Source: an uncultured Bacteroidales bacterium (GTDB lineage Bacteria > Bacteroidota > Bacteroidia > Bacteroidales > Bacteroidaceae). From it: 55,208 nt of DNA. The notes below the pieces were generated by a model. It saw only the letters and a list, made by a program, of their open reading frames with translations. It searched no databases and was not told where the DNA came from. The translations under genes were made by a program, and so were the position numbers. The stretch is taken from assembly GCA_902798615.1 (NCBI GenBank), contig CADBXL010000014.1:52073-107280 (forward strand). Direction: 5' to 3'. Shown one piece after another: positions 37,771 through 45,968 of this stretch (its first letter is position 1; the number at the start of each line of letters is the position of its first letter).

Positions 37771-39175
37771 TTTTAATGGCTTTCGTATGTGTTTCCACCA
37801 TTGTTTCACCAGTCTCTGCCTTGATAGTGACGGTGGAGAAGTCAATATCCTCAGCATAATTGATGTCTGCTCCTTTCTTTGCAACGAAGAGAGAGTTCTC
37901 CATTATTACGTTCTGGATAGGCATTTCCGGAAGACCGTTGAAATATATTGCCCTACCGGCACCATGACAAACTATGTTGTCGAGGAAGATGTCCTTAAAG
38001 CATGGAGTCTCCTCGGTAACGGGAGGTATTGCGTCTTCAGCTGAGGTTGCTTTGTCCGCCTTGCCTCCGACAGGCTTGTTTGCATAGTAGAGGGTGAATG
38101 TGAATGCATCCTCGGCAATGTTATTCATACGGATGTTGTCAAGGAATATGTTCCTGACAAGTCCGCCACGACCGCGTGTGGATTTGAATCGTATGCCTGT
38201 ATCTGTACCGTTGAATACGCAGTTTGTTATGCGGATGTCGTTTGCTCCGCCTGACATCTCAGAGCCGATGACGAAGCCTCCATGACCACGGAGCACCGTG
38301 CATCCGCTTATTATGACCTGCTGACAAGGCTTTCCGAGCTTTCGCCCTTCAGCATCCTTGCCCGATTTTATGCAGATGGCATCATCGCCAACATCGAATG
38401 TGGTGTCAAGAATCTGGGCACGAGTACACGACTCAAGGTCGAGACCGTCACCATTCTGTGCGTACCAAGGATTCTTGATGTTTACTCGCTCTATTGTGAC
38501 ATCCTCACAGACACATGGGTGTACGTTCCATGCTGGCGAGTTGCTGAAGGTGACATCTTGCAGAAGCACCTTCTTGCAATACATGAAATCCAGAAGAGTA
38601 GGACGGCTTGACACGCGTGATCTAGGCTCTGGAAACCAGATATACTTCTCTACTGAACCTCCGCTTGCAATCAGCTTCTTCCATTGGCTCTCTGTCAGTT
38701 TGCTCTTCTTCACAGGTCGCCATGCCTGACCGTTTCCGTCGAAAGTTCCATGACCTGTAATGGCTATATTCTCCTTTCCGTAGGCATAGAGCGGAGACAT
38801 ACGGCGCTTGGTCGTGTTACCTTCAAAGAGAGCGTCAACCTCGGGGTAGGCGTTAATATCGTCTGTGAACAAAATGAGCGTACCGGTAGATGTGCGAAGC
38901 TCAATGTTATTCTCGAACTGTATAGGTCCTGTAAGCCAGATACCGGCAGGGACCTCCAATATTCCGCCGCCTTTAGCCGTCAGAGCCTTCATCGCTTCGG
39001 AAAAAGCTTTGGTACATAGCTCTGTACCGTCACCTTTGGCTCCGAAATAAGTCAGTTTGACTATGTTTGCCGGAATTGCGGGACGTGCCACAGCCGGTAT
39101 ACGGAATTCTCCTTTCGTTCCTGCTGACACCATCAAAGGCAATGCAAGGATAAGTAGGACGATAATTTTTTTCAT
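37745..39175 (-). CDS. Secreted GH28 polygalacturonase-type glycoside hydrolase
   Basis: A 476-residue protein with a signal peptide (MKKIIVLLILALPL..., VSAG) and a right-handed beta-helix. GH28 landmarks are NGDGLDLESC, DVGDDAICIKSGKD (catalytic Asp pair), GHGGFVIGSEMSGG (catalytic-region His) and a late GIRFKSTRGRGG. It should hydrolyse pectin (galacturonan or rhamnogalacturonan) in the periplasm, which fits a plant-fibre degrader. Related exo-acting enzymes cannot be excluded. The C-terminal eight residues come from the repeat arm that contains the stop. A consensus promoter lies 35 bases upstream. Confidence 0.92.
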   Translation of the reverse strand: MKKIIVLLILALPLMVSAGTKGEFRIPAVARPAIPANIVKLTYFGAKGDGTELCTKAFSEAMKALTAKGGGILEVPAGIWLTGPIQFENNIELRTSTGTLILFTDDINAYPEVDALFEGNTTKRRMSPLYAYGKENIAITGHGTFDGNGQAWRPVKKSKLTESQWKKLIASGGSVEKYIWFPEPRSRVSSRPTLLDFMYCKKVLLQDVTFSNSPAWNVHPCVCEDVTIERVNIKNPWYAQNGDGLDLESCTRAQILDTTFDVGDDAICIKSGKDAEGRKLGKPCQQVIISGCTVLRGHGGFVIGSEMSGGANDIRITNCVFNGTDTGIRFKSTRGRGGLVRNIFLDNIRMNNIAEDAFTFTLYYANKPVGGKADKATSAEDAIPPVTEETPCFKDIFLDNIVCHGAGRAIYFNGLPEMPIQNVIMENSLFVAKKGADINYAEDIDFSTVTIKAETGETMVETHTKAIKRPTPFSLP

Positions 39176-39209
39176 TATACAAATAGGTGTCAGGTGTGAA
39201 TAATCGCTG

Positions 39210-39240
39210 CAAATTTACAAAGAAAAACGGATATTACAAA
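39210..39240 (-). promoter_or_regulatory. Consensus promoter for GH28
   Basis: Minus strand: TTTG (39240-39237), 19-nt spacer, TAAATTTG (39217-39210), an exact consensus match. Predicted leader about 28 nt. Confidence 0.75.
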
Positions 39241-39303
39241 TAAAATATCCACGTTTTTTGTATTTTTAATACGCAGACTTATGCTTTTTTGATGAAAATA
39301 TAT

Positions 39304-39311
39304 TAATTTTG
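39304..39311 (+). promoter_or_regulatory. Possible -7 box for the sigma factor gene
   Basis: TAATTTTG matches TAnnTTTG, 52 bases before the start. No TTTG at the proper -33 distance. Confidence 0.4.
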
Positions 39312-39363
39312 TACCGAAATTCGCGAAAAGGCGTGTTTCCCGTTAATTTAAGAATCAGTTTTA

Positions 39364-39990
39364 ATGACTACAAGTCACGATAATAAACTTCGCCTTACTG
39401 ATGAGGAAGAGCGACAACTCGGTGAGCGTATTGCACAGGGAGACCACAATGCGCTTGAAAAGTTGGTCACTGCAAATCTGGGATTTGTGGTGAGCGTTGC
39501 CCGTCAATATCAGGATAACGGTCTTGCTCTTGACGACCTCGTAAGTGAGGGTAATCTTGCCCTGATGCTTGCTGCCGGCAAATGGAAACCGGAGAAAGGA
39601 ATCCGTTTCGTGCAGTATGCCGTATGGGACATTCGCAAGGCTATTGAGCGTGCCATAGAGCAGCAGGGGAATATCATCCATGATGCTCCTGCCTCGGTAG
39701 GCTTCACAAATTCCCGTGTGGATATGGCGGTTGCAAAGAGTAACAGGAATGCTGATGAGAACATTGCATTCCTTTCTGCTGACTCGGAATTGGCAGGAAG
39801 TCTTGGCAGTCTTAGCGAGCGTGAGCGCAAGGTAATTATCCTGTATTACGGTTTAGGAACCGATGCCCTCTCTATGATGGAGATAGCCAACGAAATGGGC
39901 TTGAAGCGTGAGCGTGTACGTCAGATAAGGAAGAAGGCAGAGCGTAAACTCAGACGCCCTCTGACTATGTTGAACAATGAAAAAAAGTAA
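39364..39990 (+). CDS. Compact sigma-70 family RNA polymerase sigma factor
   Basis: A 208-residue protein resembling a shortened primary sigma factor. Region 1.2/2 (LGERIAQGDHNALEKLVTAN, LGFVVSVARQYQDNGLALDDLVSEGNLAL) with -10 recognition (FVQYAVWDIRKAIERAIEQQ) is present. Region 4 (LSERERKVIILYYGLGTDAL, then MMEIANEMGLKRERVRQIRKKA) carries the helix-turn-helix for the -33 element. Region 3 is replaced by a short serine/asparagine-rich linker. It is not ECF-like in sequence, and no anti-sigma gene is adjacent. It heads a plus-strand group with a secreted unknown and the HprK-like/S24/PqqD cassette, and may transcribe it. Its regulon is unknown. Confidence 0.88.
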   Translation: MTTSHDNKLRLTDEEERQLGERIAQGDHNALEKLVTANLGFVVSVARQYQDNGLALDDLVSEGNLALMLAAGKWKPEKGIRFVQYAVWDIRKAIERAIEQQGNIIHDAPASVGFTNSRVDMAVAKSNRNADENIAFLSADSELAGSLGSLSERERKVIILYYGLGTDALSMMEIANEMGLKRERVRQIRKKAERKLRRPLTMLNNEKK

Positions 39991-40005
39991 TTCGTAACAT
40001 TATAG

Positions 40006-40464
40006 ATGAATAGGATAATAGTTGTGTTTTTAATGCTGGTAGGTTTATCTACCAGTATGTGTGCTCAGAAGTATCGCCGGTATTTTGCGGCTAAGGATAT
40101 GTATATGTTCGGAGTATGTTTGTCTGTTGCCGATTCTACCGTATATTTTACAGACATCAAGCAAGTACCGAATACATCAATAGAACGTGGAACAGGTTTC
40201 CTGTATTCTCGCAATGCCTATTCAAATCAGTTGCAGCAGTATTTCAGGTCCACATCAGGAGGCAATTGTACTGCCGTTACCTGCTATAACCAGAAGCGCT
40301 CTAAGCTTGAGAAGAAATACTCCAAGATGCGTCAGAAGTATCAGAAGAGGAATTTCGTTGTTAAGTACACCCACGATTTCGCATACAATCCCGTAGTCTA
40401 TAATGAACAGGATGATGTTGATTTGCCTGCTGAAGAGGCAAAGAAACCTGATGCTTCAAAATAG
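40006..40464 (+). CDS. Secreted protein of unknown function
   Basis: A 152-residue protein I do not recognise. It has a signal peptide (MNRIIVVFLMLVGL..., cleavage at CAQ), a ~100-residue mixed region with conserved-looking DMYMFGVCLSVADSTVYFTDI, and two nearby cysteines (GGNCTAVTCYN). A strongly basic stretch (KRSKLEKKYSKMRQKYQKR) and an acidic tail (DDVDLPAEEAKK) follow. It lies 15 bases after the sigma gene and 22 before the HprK-like kinase, so all three are probably co-transcribed. It could be a periplasmic partner or substrate of the cassette; that is only suggested by position. Confidence 0.8.
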   Translation: MNRIIVVFLMLVGLSTSMCAQKYRRYFAAKDMYMFGVCLSVADSTVYFTDIKQVPNTSIERGTGFLYSRNAYSNQLQQYFRSTSGGNCTAVTCYNQKRSKLEKKYSKMRQKYQKRNFVVKYTHDFAYNPVVYNEQDDVDLPAEEAKKPDASK

Positions 40465-40486
40465 TGATTGTAATGGAGGTCGTTAA

Positions 40487-41392
40487 ATGCTATATGTAAT
40501 AGCCGAACATAAGGTGCGTGTCAGCTTCCTTGATGACTATCAAGATGAGAAGATGCTGTCGTCATTTGTCTCTTTCCAGACTGATGATGACGGCTCTGAT
40601 GTTTTACTGAATATTACCGTTGACGACTCTTTGCGTTCCGTGAAGAAGGATGAGCGTTACCTTATCCGTGACGTTGATACCGGTAATGGCATGACCAAGG
40701 TCTTCCGGGTGGAAAAGGAGATTGATGGTCAGAAACAGAAGGCTGGATACCAGTTTATCATACGTGATATTGACGGTAATGAAGTGGCATTGCTTATTGC
40801 TGATGAGGATTTCCATATATGCAAGTGCGCATTGAGAGGTAGCTATGGAATGCGTGCCTACGGACTTAACTCCGTCATAATGCTGTGCTATGCCTTTGCT
40901 ACGGCTCCTCTTGATACCTGCCTTATACACGCCTCCCTTGTGAGGAACGAGGGTAGGGGATATGCCTTCACGGCAAAGAGTGGTACGGGAAAGAGTACTC
41001 AGGTTAGTAATTGGCTGAGATTCATTCCTGGTTCTGACCTTATGAACGATGACAATCCTGTTGTCCGTATCATTGACGGCAAGGCTTATATATATGGCAG
41101 TCCTTGGAGCGGAAAGACTCCTTGCTACCGTAATATCAAGGCACCGCTTGGAGGCATAGCACTTATAAATCGTGCAGAATCAAATCGTCTGGAACGTCAG
41201 CGCCCGATAGATGCTTTTATAACACTTCTCCCTGCGTGTTCCACAATGAAATGGGATGAAAGGATATACCGCTGTAATGGCGATACGGTGACAAAGTTGA
41301 TAGAGACAATTCCTGTCTATACTCTGCATTGTCTTCCTGACAGAGAATCTGCAGTCGTGGCCTCTACGGGTATGAAGGCAGGGGTGAAGTAG
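40487..41392 (+). CDS. HprK-related kinase (HPr kinase C-terminal-like P-loop protein)
   Basis: A 301-residue protein. The ~145-residue N-terminal part is of unknown type. A C-terminal HPr-kinase-like domain follows, with P-loop AKSGTGKST (about residues 163-171), the acidic segment LMNDDNPVV (about 185-193) and GSPWSGK (about 204-210). Such stand-alone HprK relatives occur with PqqD-like small proteins and nucleotidyltransferases (the HPr-rel-A type systems). They are not part of sugar PTS control, and no HPr is encoded nearby. The target of phosphorylation is unknown. The next two genes (S24/S26-like and PqqD-like) lie in the same orientation and complete the cassette. Confidence 0.82.
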   Translation: MLYVIAEHKVRVSFLDDYQDEKMLSSFVSFQTDDDGSDVLLNITVDDSLRSVKKDERYLIRDVDTGNGMTKVFRVEKEIDGQKQKAGYQFIIRDIDGNEVALLIADEDFHICKCALRGSYGMRAYGLNSVIMLCYAFATAPLDTCLIHASLVRNEGRGYAFTAKSGTGKSTQVSNWLRFIPGSDLMNDDNPVVRIIDGKAYIYGSPWSGKTPCYRNIKAPLGGIALINRAESNRLERQRPIDAFITLLPACSTMKWDERIYRCNGDTVTKLIETIPVYTLHCLPDRESAVVASTGMKAGVK

Positions 41393-41443
41393 ATAGGGTA
41401 AAGTATAAAGTAGAATAGAGTAAAGTAAAGAGTAGGGTAGTAA

Positions 41444-41923
41444 GTGGAAGAAAAGGTAAAATTCATGGACAATGCGAGGTTCCTTCCTGAGGTTATCGCT
41501 TTGGCAAACGAAGGGCACGATGTGACTATTCCTCTTCGTGGCTTCAGTATGCGTCCGTTCCTTGAAGATGGTCGTGACCTTGCTATTCTTACCAAGATAG
41601 ACCGTCCGTTGAAGGTAGGGGATATAGTTCTTGCGGAGTTGTCTCCCGGACGTTATGCCCTTCATCGCATCTTCCGTCTAAACAAGACGCATGTGCAGAT
41701 GCTTGGCGATGGCAATCTTAGACCAGATCCTGTTATCAGACATGAGGATGTCAAGGTCTTTGTCAAGGCTTTCCTGCGTAAGGGCAGTAAGACTCCAGAC
41801 TATGTTGATGGCAAGAAGTTCCAACGCTACTCTAAGGTATGGATGAGGGTGCGCCCAGTAAGAAGATGGCTTCTTGCAATATGGAGAAGGTTACCGATGG
41901 GGGTGAGGAATAAGATAATATAA
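41444..41923 (+). CDS. S24/S26-type peptidase-like protein (signal-peptidase fold)
   Basis: A ~159-residue protein. LRGFSMRPFLEDGRDLAIL carries the Ser-Met-x-Pro motif of the LexA/signal-peptidase clan, and YALHRIFRLN corresponds to the HR(I/V) motif of SipW-like signal peptidases. A basic C-terminus follows (VRPVRRWLLAIWRRLPMGVR). There is no clear membrane anchor, so it is unlike ordinary LepB. It may process a peptide handled by the neighbouring PqqD-like protein. The start is uncertain: GTG at 41444 follows an AG-rich stretch, while ATG at 41465 (MDNARF) is in frame. The 51 bases before it are AAAGTA-type low-complexity sequence. Confidence 0.75.
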   Translation: MEEKVKFMDNARFLPEVIALANEGHDVTIPLRGFSMRPFLEDGRDLAILTKIDRPLKVGDIVLAELSPGRYALHRIFRLNKTHVQMLGDGNLRPDPVIRHEDVKVFVKAFLRKGSKTPDYVDGKKFQRYSKVWMRVRPVRRWLLAIWRRLPMGVRNKII

Positions 41924-42060
41924 AGCCCACCCAAGCCCTCCCAAAGGGAGGGATGTTTGATAGTAAGATAAACATTAAAAATAACAAATTAAGTACCAAG
42001 CCTTTTGAGCGAAAGAATGTATAAAACATCCTTCCCTTTGGGAAGGCTTGGTTAGGCTTT
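41924..42060. mobile_element. Family B inverted-repeat element, copy 1
   Basis: The arms AGCCCACCCAAGCCCTCCC-aaa-GGGAGGG and CCTTCCC-ttt-GGGAAGGCTTGGTTAGGCTT are inverted copies. The interior has GATAGTAA..AAAC and AATGTATAAAACATCC, shared with copies 2 and 3. It fills the gap from the S24-like stop to six bases before the PqqD-like start. Confidence 0.8.
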
Positions 42061-42066
42061 TAATAT

Positions 42067-42336
42067 ATGAAAATAAACGAAGGATTTGAGGTTCGTTCCG
42101 TTTGTGGCGAACACATGATGGTGGCAATGGGTGAGAAGAATATTGATTTCTCACATGTTATCGCATTCAACGAGACTTCCGTATTCATCTGGAATCAGAT
42201 GCTTGCGGGAAAAGATACTATTGATGATGTGGCAAAGGCTGTTACTGAGGAGTATGAAGTAGATTTCGAGACTGCCCGCAAGGACGTTGAGACTCTCGTT
42301 AAGCAGCTTGCCGAGTATGGGGTAGTGGAGTTGTAA
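42067..42336 (+). CDS. PqqD-like small protein (peptide chaperone family)
   Basis: An 89-residue protein of the PqqD family (PF05402). A winged-helix-like fold with FNETSVFIWNQMLAGKDT, then DDVAKAVTEEYEVDFETARKDVETLVKQL and a final YGVVEL strand. PqqD proteins bind a precursor peptide and hand it to modifying enzymes. Here no radical-SAM enzyme or obvious precursor is adjacent. The partners are an S24/S26-like peptidase and an HprK-like kinase, as in HPr-rel-A type cassettes. The start codon lies six bases from a family B element, so that element forms its whole upstream leader. Confidence 0.85.
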   Translation: MKINEGFEVRSVCGEHMMVAMGEKNIDFSHVIAFNETSVFIWNQMLAGKDTIDDVAKAVTEEYEVDFETARKDVETLVKQLAEYGVVEL

Positions 42337-42483
42337 AGCCTGACCCCGCCCCTTCCCTAAGGGAAGGGAGAGTTTGGATAGTAATATAAACATTATAATA
42401 TAACAATAAATTAAGTATCAATCCTTTTTGGGGGGCTGGAATGTATAAAACATCCTTTCCTTTGGGAAGGCTTGGTTAGGCTT
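42337..42483. mobile_element. Family B inverted-repeat element, copy 2
   Basis: Starts at the base after the PqqD-like stop (AGCCTGACCCCGCCCCTTCCC-taa-GGGAAGGG) and ends CCTTTCC-ttt-GGGAAGGCTTGGTTAGGCTT eight bases before aspS. The interior GATAGTAATATAAACATT and AATGTATAAAACATCC match copies 1 and 3. Confidence 0.8.
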
Positions 42484-42491
42484 ATATAAAG

Positions 42492-44300
42492 ATGTACAGA
42501 ACAAAGACTTGTGGAGAGCTTCGTATCTCCAATGTTGGCGAGACAGTTACTCTCGCAGGATGGGTACAGAGTGTGCATAACCTTGGCGCACTTACCTTTG
42601 TAGATCTTCGTGACCGTTATGGTATCACACAGCTTGCATTCAATGAGGATGCAGCAGAGGATCTGCGTCAGAAGGCTGGCAAACTCGGACGTGAGTTTGT
42701 AATTCAGGCAACAGGCGTTGTTGCTGAGCGCTATTCAAAGAACAAGAATATCCCAACAGGTGATATTGAGATTATTGTAAGTGAGCTTAATATCCTTAAT
42801 ACATCTGATGTTCCTCCATTCACAATCGAGGACGAGAGCGATGGCGGTGATGATATCCGTATGAAGTACCGTTATCTCGATCTTCGCCGTTCATGTGTTC
42901 GCAAGAACCTTGAGCTTCGTCATAAGTTCGCATTTGAGGTTCGTCGCTATCTCGATCAGCAGGGATTCCTGGAGATTGAGACTCCTATTCTCGTAAACTC
43001 AACTCCAGAAGGTGCTCGTGATTTCGTTGTACCTTCACGTATGAACCCAGGACAGTTCTATGCTCTTCCTCAGTCTCCTCAGACATTGAAGCAACTCTCA
43101 ATGGTGGCAGGTATCGACCGCTACTTCCAGATCTGTAAGTGCTTCCGTGATGAGGATCTCCGTGCTGACCGTCAGCCAGAGTTCACACAGATTGACTGTG
43201 AGATGTCTTTCGTTGAGCAGGAGGATATCCTTCAGATGTTCGAGGGTATGAGCCGTCACCTCTTCAAGACTATCCTCAATATCGATATCCCAACACTCCC
43301 ACGTATGACATGGGCTGATGCAATGAAGTATTATGGTTCTGATAAGCCTGATACTCGTTTCGACATGAAGTTCGTTGAGTTGAAGACAACACAGATTGAT
43401 AATGCATCAAAGGAGATTGTACCAAGCATCTTCCCTGCAGGTTTTGCTGTATTTGATGATGCTGCATACATCGGTGGTATCTGCTGCGAAGGACAGGCTG
43501 TGCTTACTCGTAAGCAACTTGACCAGCTCACTGATTTCGTTAAACGTCCACAGGTAGGTGCTAAGGGGCTTGTATATGCTCGTGTTCAGGAAGACGGTAG
43601 CGTGAAGTCAAGTGTAGATAAGTTCTATGATCAGGCTGCTCTTCAGGTTCTCAAGGACAAGATGCAGGCAAAGACTGGCGACCTCATCCTCATCCTTTCA
43701 GGTGACGATGCGATGAAGGTTCGTAAGCAGCTTTGCGAGCTTCGTCTTGAGATGGGTACACGTATGGGACTCCGTGACAAGTTCAACTTCTCTTGCCTCT
43801 GGGTTATCGACTTCCCAATGTATGAGTGGAGCGACGAGGAACAGCGTCTCATGGCAATGCATCATCCGTTCACATCACCAAAGCCAGAGGATATTCCTCT
43901 TCTCGATACTGATCCTGCAAGTGTTCGAGCTAACGCATACGATATGGTTATCAATGGTGTTGAGGTTGGTGGTGGTTCTATCCGTATCCACGATGCAAAG
44001 CTTCAGCAGAAGATATTCGAGATCCTTGGTTTCACACCAGAACAGGCACAGGCAAAGTTCGGCTTCCTCATGAACGCCTTCAAGTTCGGTGCACCTCCTC
44101 ATGGTGGTCTCGCATACGGTCTTGATCGTTTCGTTAGTCTCTTCGCAGGTCTTGATTCTATCCGTGACTGTATCGCATTCCCTAAGAACAACTCTGGTCG
44201 CGACGTTATGCTTGATGCTCCTGGCTATCTCGATCCAAAGCAGTTGGAGGAGTTGCAGATTTGTAGCCTAACCAAGCCTTCCCAAAAGGAAGGATGTTAG
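42492..44300 (+). CDS. aspS: Aspartyl-tRNA synthetase
   Basis: A 602-residue class II synthetase that charges tRNA-Asp. It has an N-terminal OB anticodon-binding domain (about 1-110) and motif 2 [18 protein letters not shown]. The bacterial GAD insertion domain lies at about 290-420, and motif 3 is [12 protein letters not shown]. The catalytic core is intact. The natural C-terminus ([11 protein letters not shown]) runs into a family B element that contributes the last ten residues ([12 protein letters not shown] region) and the TAG stop. The start codon lies eight bases from the upstream family B element. Confidence 0.97.
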   Translation: MYRTKTCGELRISNVGETVTLAGWVQSVHNLGALTFVDLRDRYGITQLAFNEDAAEDLRQKAGKLGREFVIQATGVVAERYSKNKNIPTGDIEIIVSELNILNTSDVPPFTIEDESDGGDDIRMKYRYLDLRRSCVRKNLELRHKFAFEVRRYLDQQGFLEIETPILVNSTPEGARDFVVPSRMNPGQFYALPQSPQTLKQLSMVAGIDRYFQICKCFRDEDLRADRQPEFTQIDCEMSFVEQEDILQMFEGMSRHLFKTILNIDIPTLPRMTWADAMKYYGSDKPDTRFDMKFVELKTTQIDNASKEIVPSIFPAGFAVFDDAAYIGGICCEGQAVLTRKQLDQLTDFVKRPQVGAKGLVYARVQEDGSVKSSVDKFYDQAALQVLKDKMQAKTGDLILILSGDDAMKVRKQLCELRLEMGTRMGLRDKFNFSCLWVIDFPMYEWSDEEQRLMAMHHPFTSPKPEDIPLLDTDPASVRANAYDMVINGVEVGGGSIRIHDAKLQQKIFEILGFTPEQAQAKFGFLMNAFKFGAPPHGGLAYGLDRFVSLFAGLDSIRDCIAFPKNNSGRDVMLDAPGYLDPKQLEELQICSLTKPSQKEGC

Positions 44301-44403
44301 ATAGTAATGAAACTTTAAAATAATAGAAAATAGAACCAGGCCTTCTTTAGGGCGAATTAATGTATAAAAACATCCTTCCCTTTGGGAAGGCTTGGTTAGG
44401 CTT
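44265..44403. mobile_element. Family B inverted-repeat element, copy 3 (overlaps aspS 3' end)
   Basis: The left arm AGCCTAACCAAGCCTTCCC-aaa-AGGAAGG lies within the last codons of aspS. The right arm CCTTCCC-ttt-GGGAAGGCTTGGTTAGGCTT ends five bases before the ffh ATG. The interior has GATAGTAATGAAACTTT, GGCCTTCTTTAGGGCGAA and AATGTATAAAAACATCC. Confidence 0.85.
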
Positions 44404-44408
44404 GTAAT

Positions 44409-45746
44409 ATGTTTGAAAATCTATCAGAAAGACTTGAACGCTCGTTCAAGATACTTAAAGGTGAAGGTAAGATCACCGAAATCAACGTAGCTGAGACGCT
44501 CAAGGACGTGCGCCGTGCCCTCCTTGATGCCGACGTAAACTATAAGGTGGCTAAAACCTTTACCGACTCTGTGAAGAAGAAGGCTCTGGGTATGAACGTG
44601 CTCACAGCCATCAAGCCAGGACAGCTCATGGTTAAGCTCGTTCACGACGAGCTTACAGAACTCATGGGCGGTCAGGCTACCGAACTCCAGTTGCAGCAGA
44701 AGCCAGCCGTTATCCTTATGGCTGGTCTCAATGGTGCGGGTAAGACAACAATGTCGGGTAAGCTCGCCCTCATGCTCAAGAACAAGATGAACCGCAAGCC
44801 TCTCCTTGCTGCCTGTGATACATTCCGTCCGGCTGCTATGGAGCAGTTGCGCGTTCTTGCCGAGCAGGTTCAGGTTCCAATCCATCTTGAGGAAGGCGCG
44901 AAGGACCCTATTGCTGTTGCTAAGAATGCCATTCAGCAGGCAAAGGCTGAAGGCTACGATGTGGTAATCGTCGATACTGCCGGTCGTCAGTCTATTGACG
45001 AGGAACTCATGCAGCAGATTCAGGACATCAAGGCTGCCGTAAATCCAGACGAGACTCTTCTCGTTGTTGATGCCATGACTGGTCAGGATGCTGTCAATAC
45101 AGCCAAGGAGTTCAATGAGCGTCTTGAGATCAACGGTGTTATCCTCACCAAGCTCGATGGTGATACCCGTGGTGGTGCTGCTCTCTCAATACGTAGCGTC
45201 GTAACAAAGCCTATTAAGTTCATCGGTACTGGTGAGAAGATGGAGGCTCTTGACGTATTCCATCCAGAGCGTATGGCTGATCGTATCCTCGGTATGGGCG
45301 ACGTCGTGTCACTCGTTGAGCGTGCTCAGGAGCAGTTCGACCTTGAGGAGGCTAAGAAACTGGAGAAGAAGATTCGTAAGAATCAGTTTGACTTCAACGA
45401 TTTCCTCAGTCAGATTCAGCAGATCAAGAAGATGGGTAACATCAAGGATCTCGCTGCCATGATTCCTGGTGTGGGCAAGGCTATCAAGGATGTGGAGATT
45501 GGTGATGAGCCATTCAAGAATATCGAGGCTATCATATATTCTATGACTCCAAAGGAGCGTCAGCATCCGGAGATTCTCAATCAGTCACGCCGTAACCGTA
45601 TTGCCAAGGGTTCAGGTACAAACGTACAGGAGGTTAACAAGCTTATCAAACAGTTCGACCAGACTCGTAAGATGATGAAGATGGTCAGCGGCATGGGGCC
45701 TGCAAAGATGGCTCAGATGGCTAAGATGATGAAGCAGCCACATTAA
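44409..45746 (+). CDS. ffh: Signal recognition particle GTPase Ffh
   Basis: A 445-residue protein that binds signal sequences on ribosomes with SRP RNA and docks with FtsY. N domain (1-90), G domain with G1 GLNGAGKTTMSGKLA (about 107), the DTAGRQ loop (about 188) and TKLDGDTRGGAAL (about 245). The methionine-rich M domain carries the SRP RNA-binding SRRNRIAKGSG (about 395) and ends in KMVSGMGPAKMAQMAKMMKQ. Length is normal. Its start codon lies five bases downstream of family B copy 3, and a family D element begins one base after its stop. Confidence 0.97.
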   Translation: MFENLSERLERSFKILKGEGKITEINVAETLKDVRRALLDADVNYKVAKTFTDSVKKKALGMNVLTAIKPGQLMVKLVHDELTELMGGQATELQLQQKPAVILMAGLNGAGKTTMSGKLALMLKNKMNRKPLLAACDTFRPAAMEQLRVLAEQVQVPIHLEEGAKDPIAVAKNAIQQAKAEGYDVVIVDTAGRQSIDEELMQQIQDIKAAVNPDETLLVVDAMTGQDAVNTAKEFNERLEINGVILTKLDGDTRGGAALSIRSVVTKPIKFIGTGEKMEALDVFHPERMADRILGMGDVVSLVERAQEQFDLEEAKKLEKKIRKNQFDFNDFLSQIQQIKKMGNIKDLAAMIPGVGKAIKDVEIGDEPFKNIEAIIYSMTPKERQHPEILNQSRRNRIAKGSGTNVQEVNKLIKQFDQTRKMMKMVSGMGPAKMAQMAKMMKQPH

Positions 45747-45747
45747 A

Positions 45748-45957
45748 GACCCACCCCCATACCCCTCCCATAAAGGGAGGGGAGTGAATAGTAGTGTTCG
45801 ATATAGGGGGATGGTGTTTCGTGATTTGAAACTAGCTTTAGCTTGTTGAGCTTTGCGAAAAAATAGTAATTAATAATTCATAATAGTTTATAATCCATCC
45901 AGTAGGATAAAAACATACTACTCCCCTCCCTTTATGGGAGGGGTATGGGGGTGGGTC
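45748..45957. mobile_element. Family D element with perfect 38-bp terminal inverted repeats
   Basis: 45748-45785 and 45920-45957 are exact reverse complements over 38 bases. Each contains the hairpin CCCCTCCC-(a/t)-rich-GGGAGGGG and the outer GACCCACCCCCAT. The 134-base interior has no ORF but contains AGCTTGTTGAGCTTTGCG, related to motifs at 37680-37700 and 55100-55165. It exactly fills the ffh-folD gap, ending 11 bases before the folD start. Confidence 0.9.
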
Positions 45958-45968
45958 TTTTTTATTTT

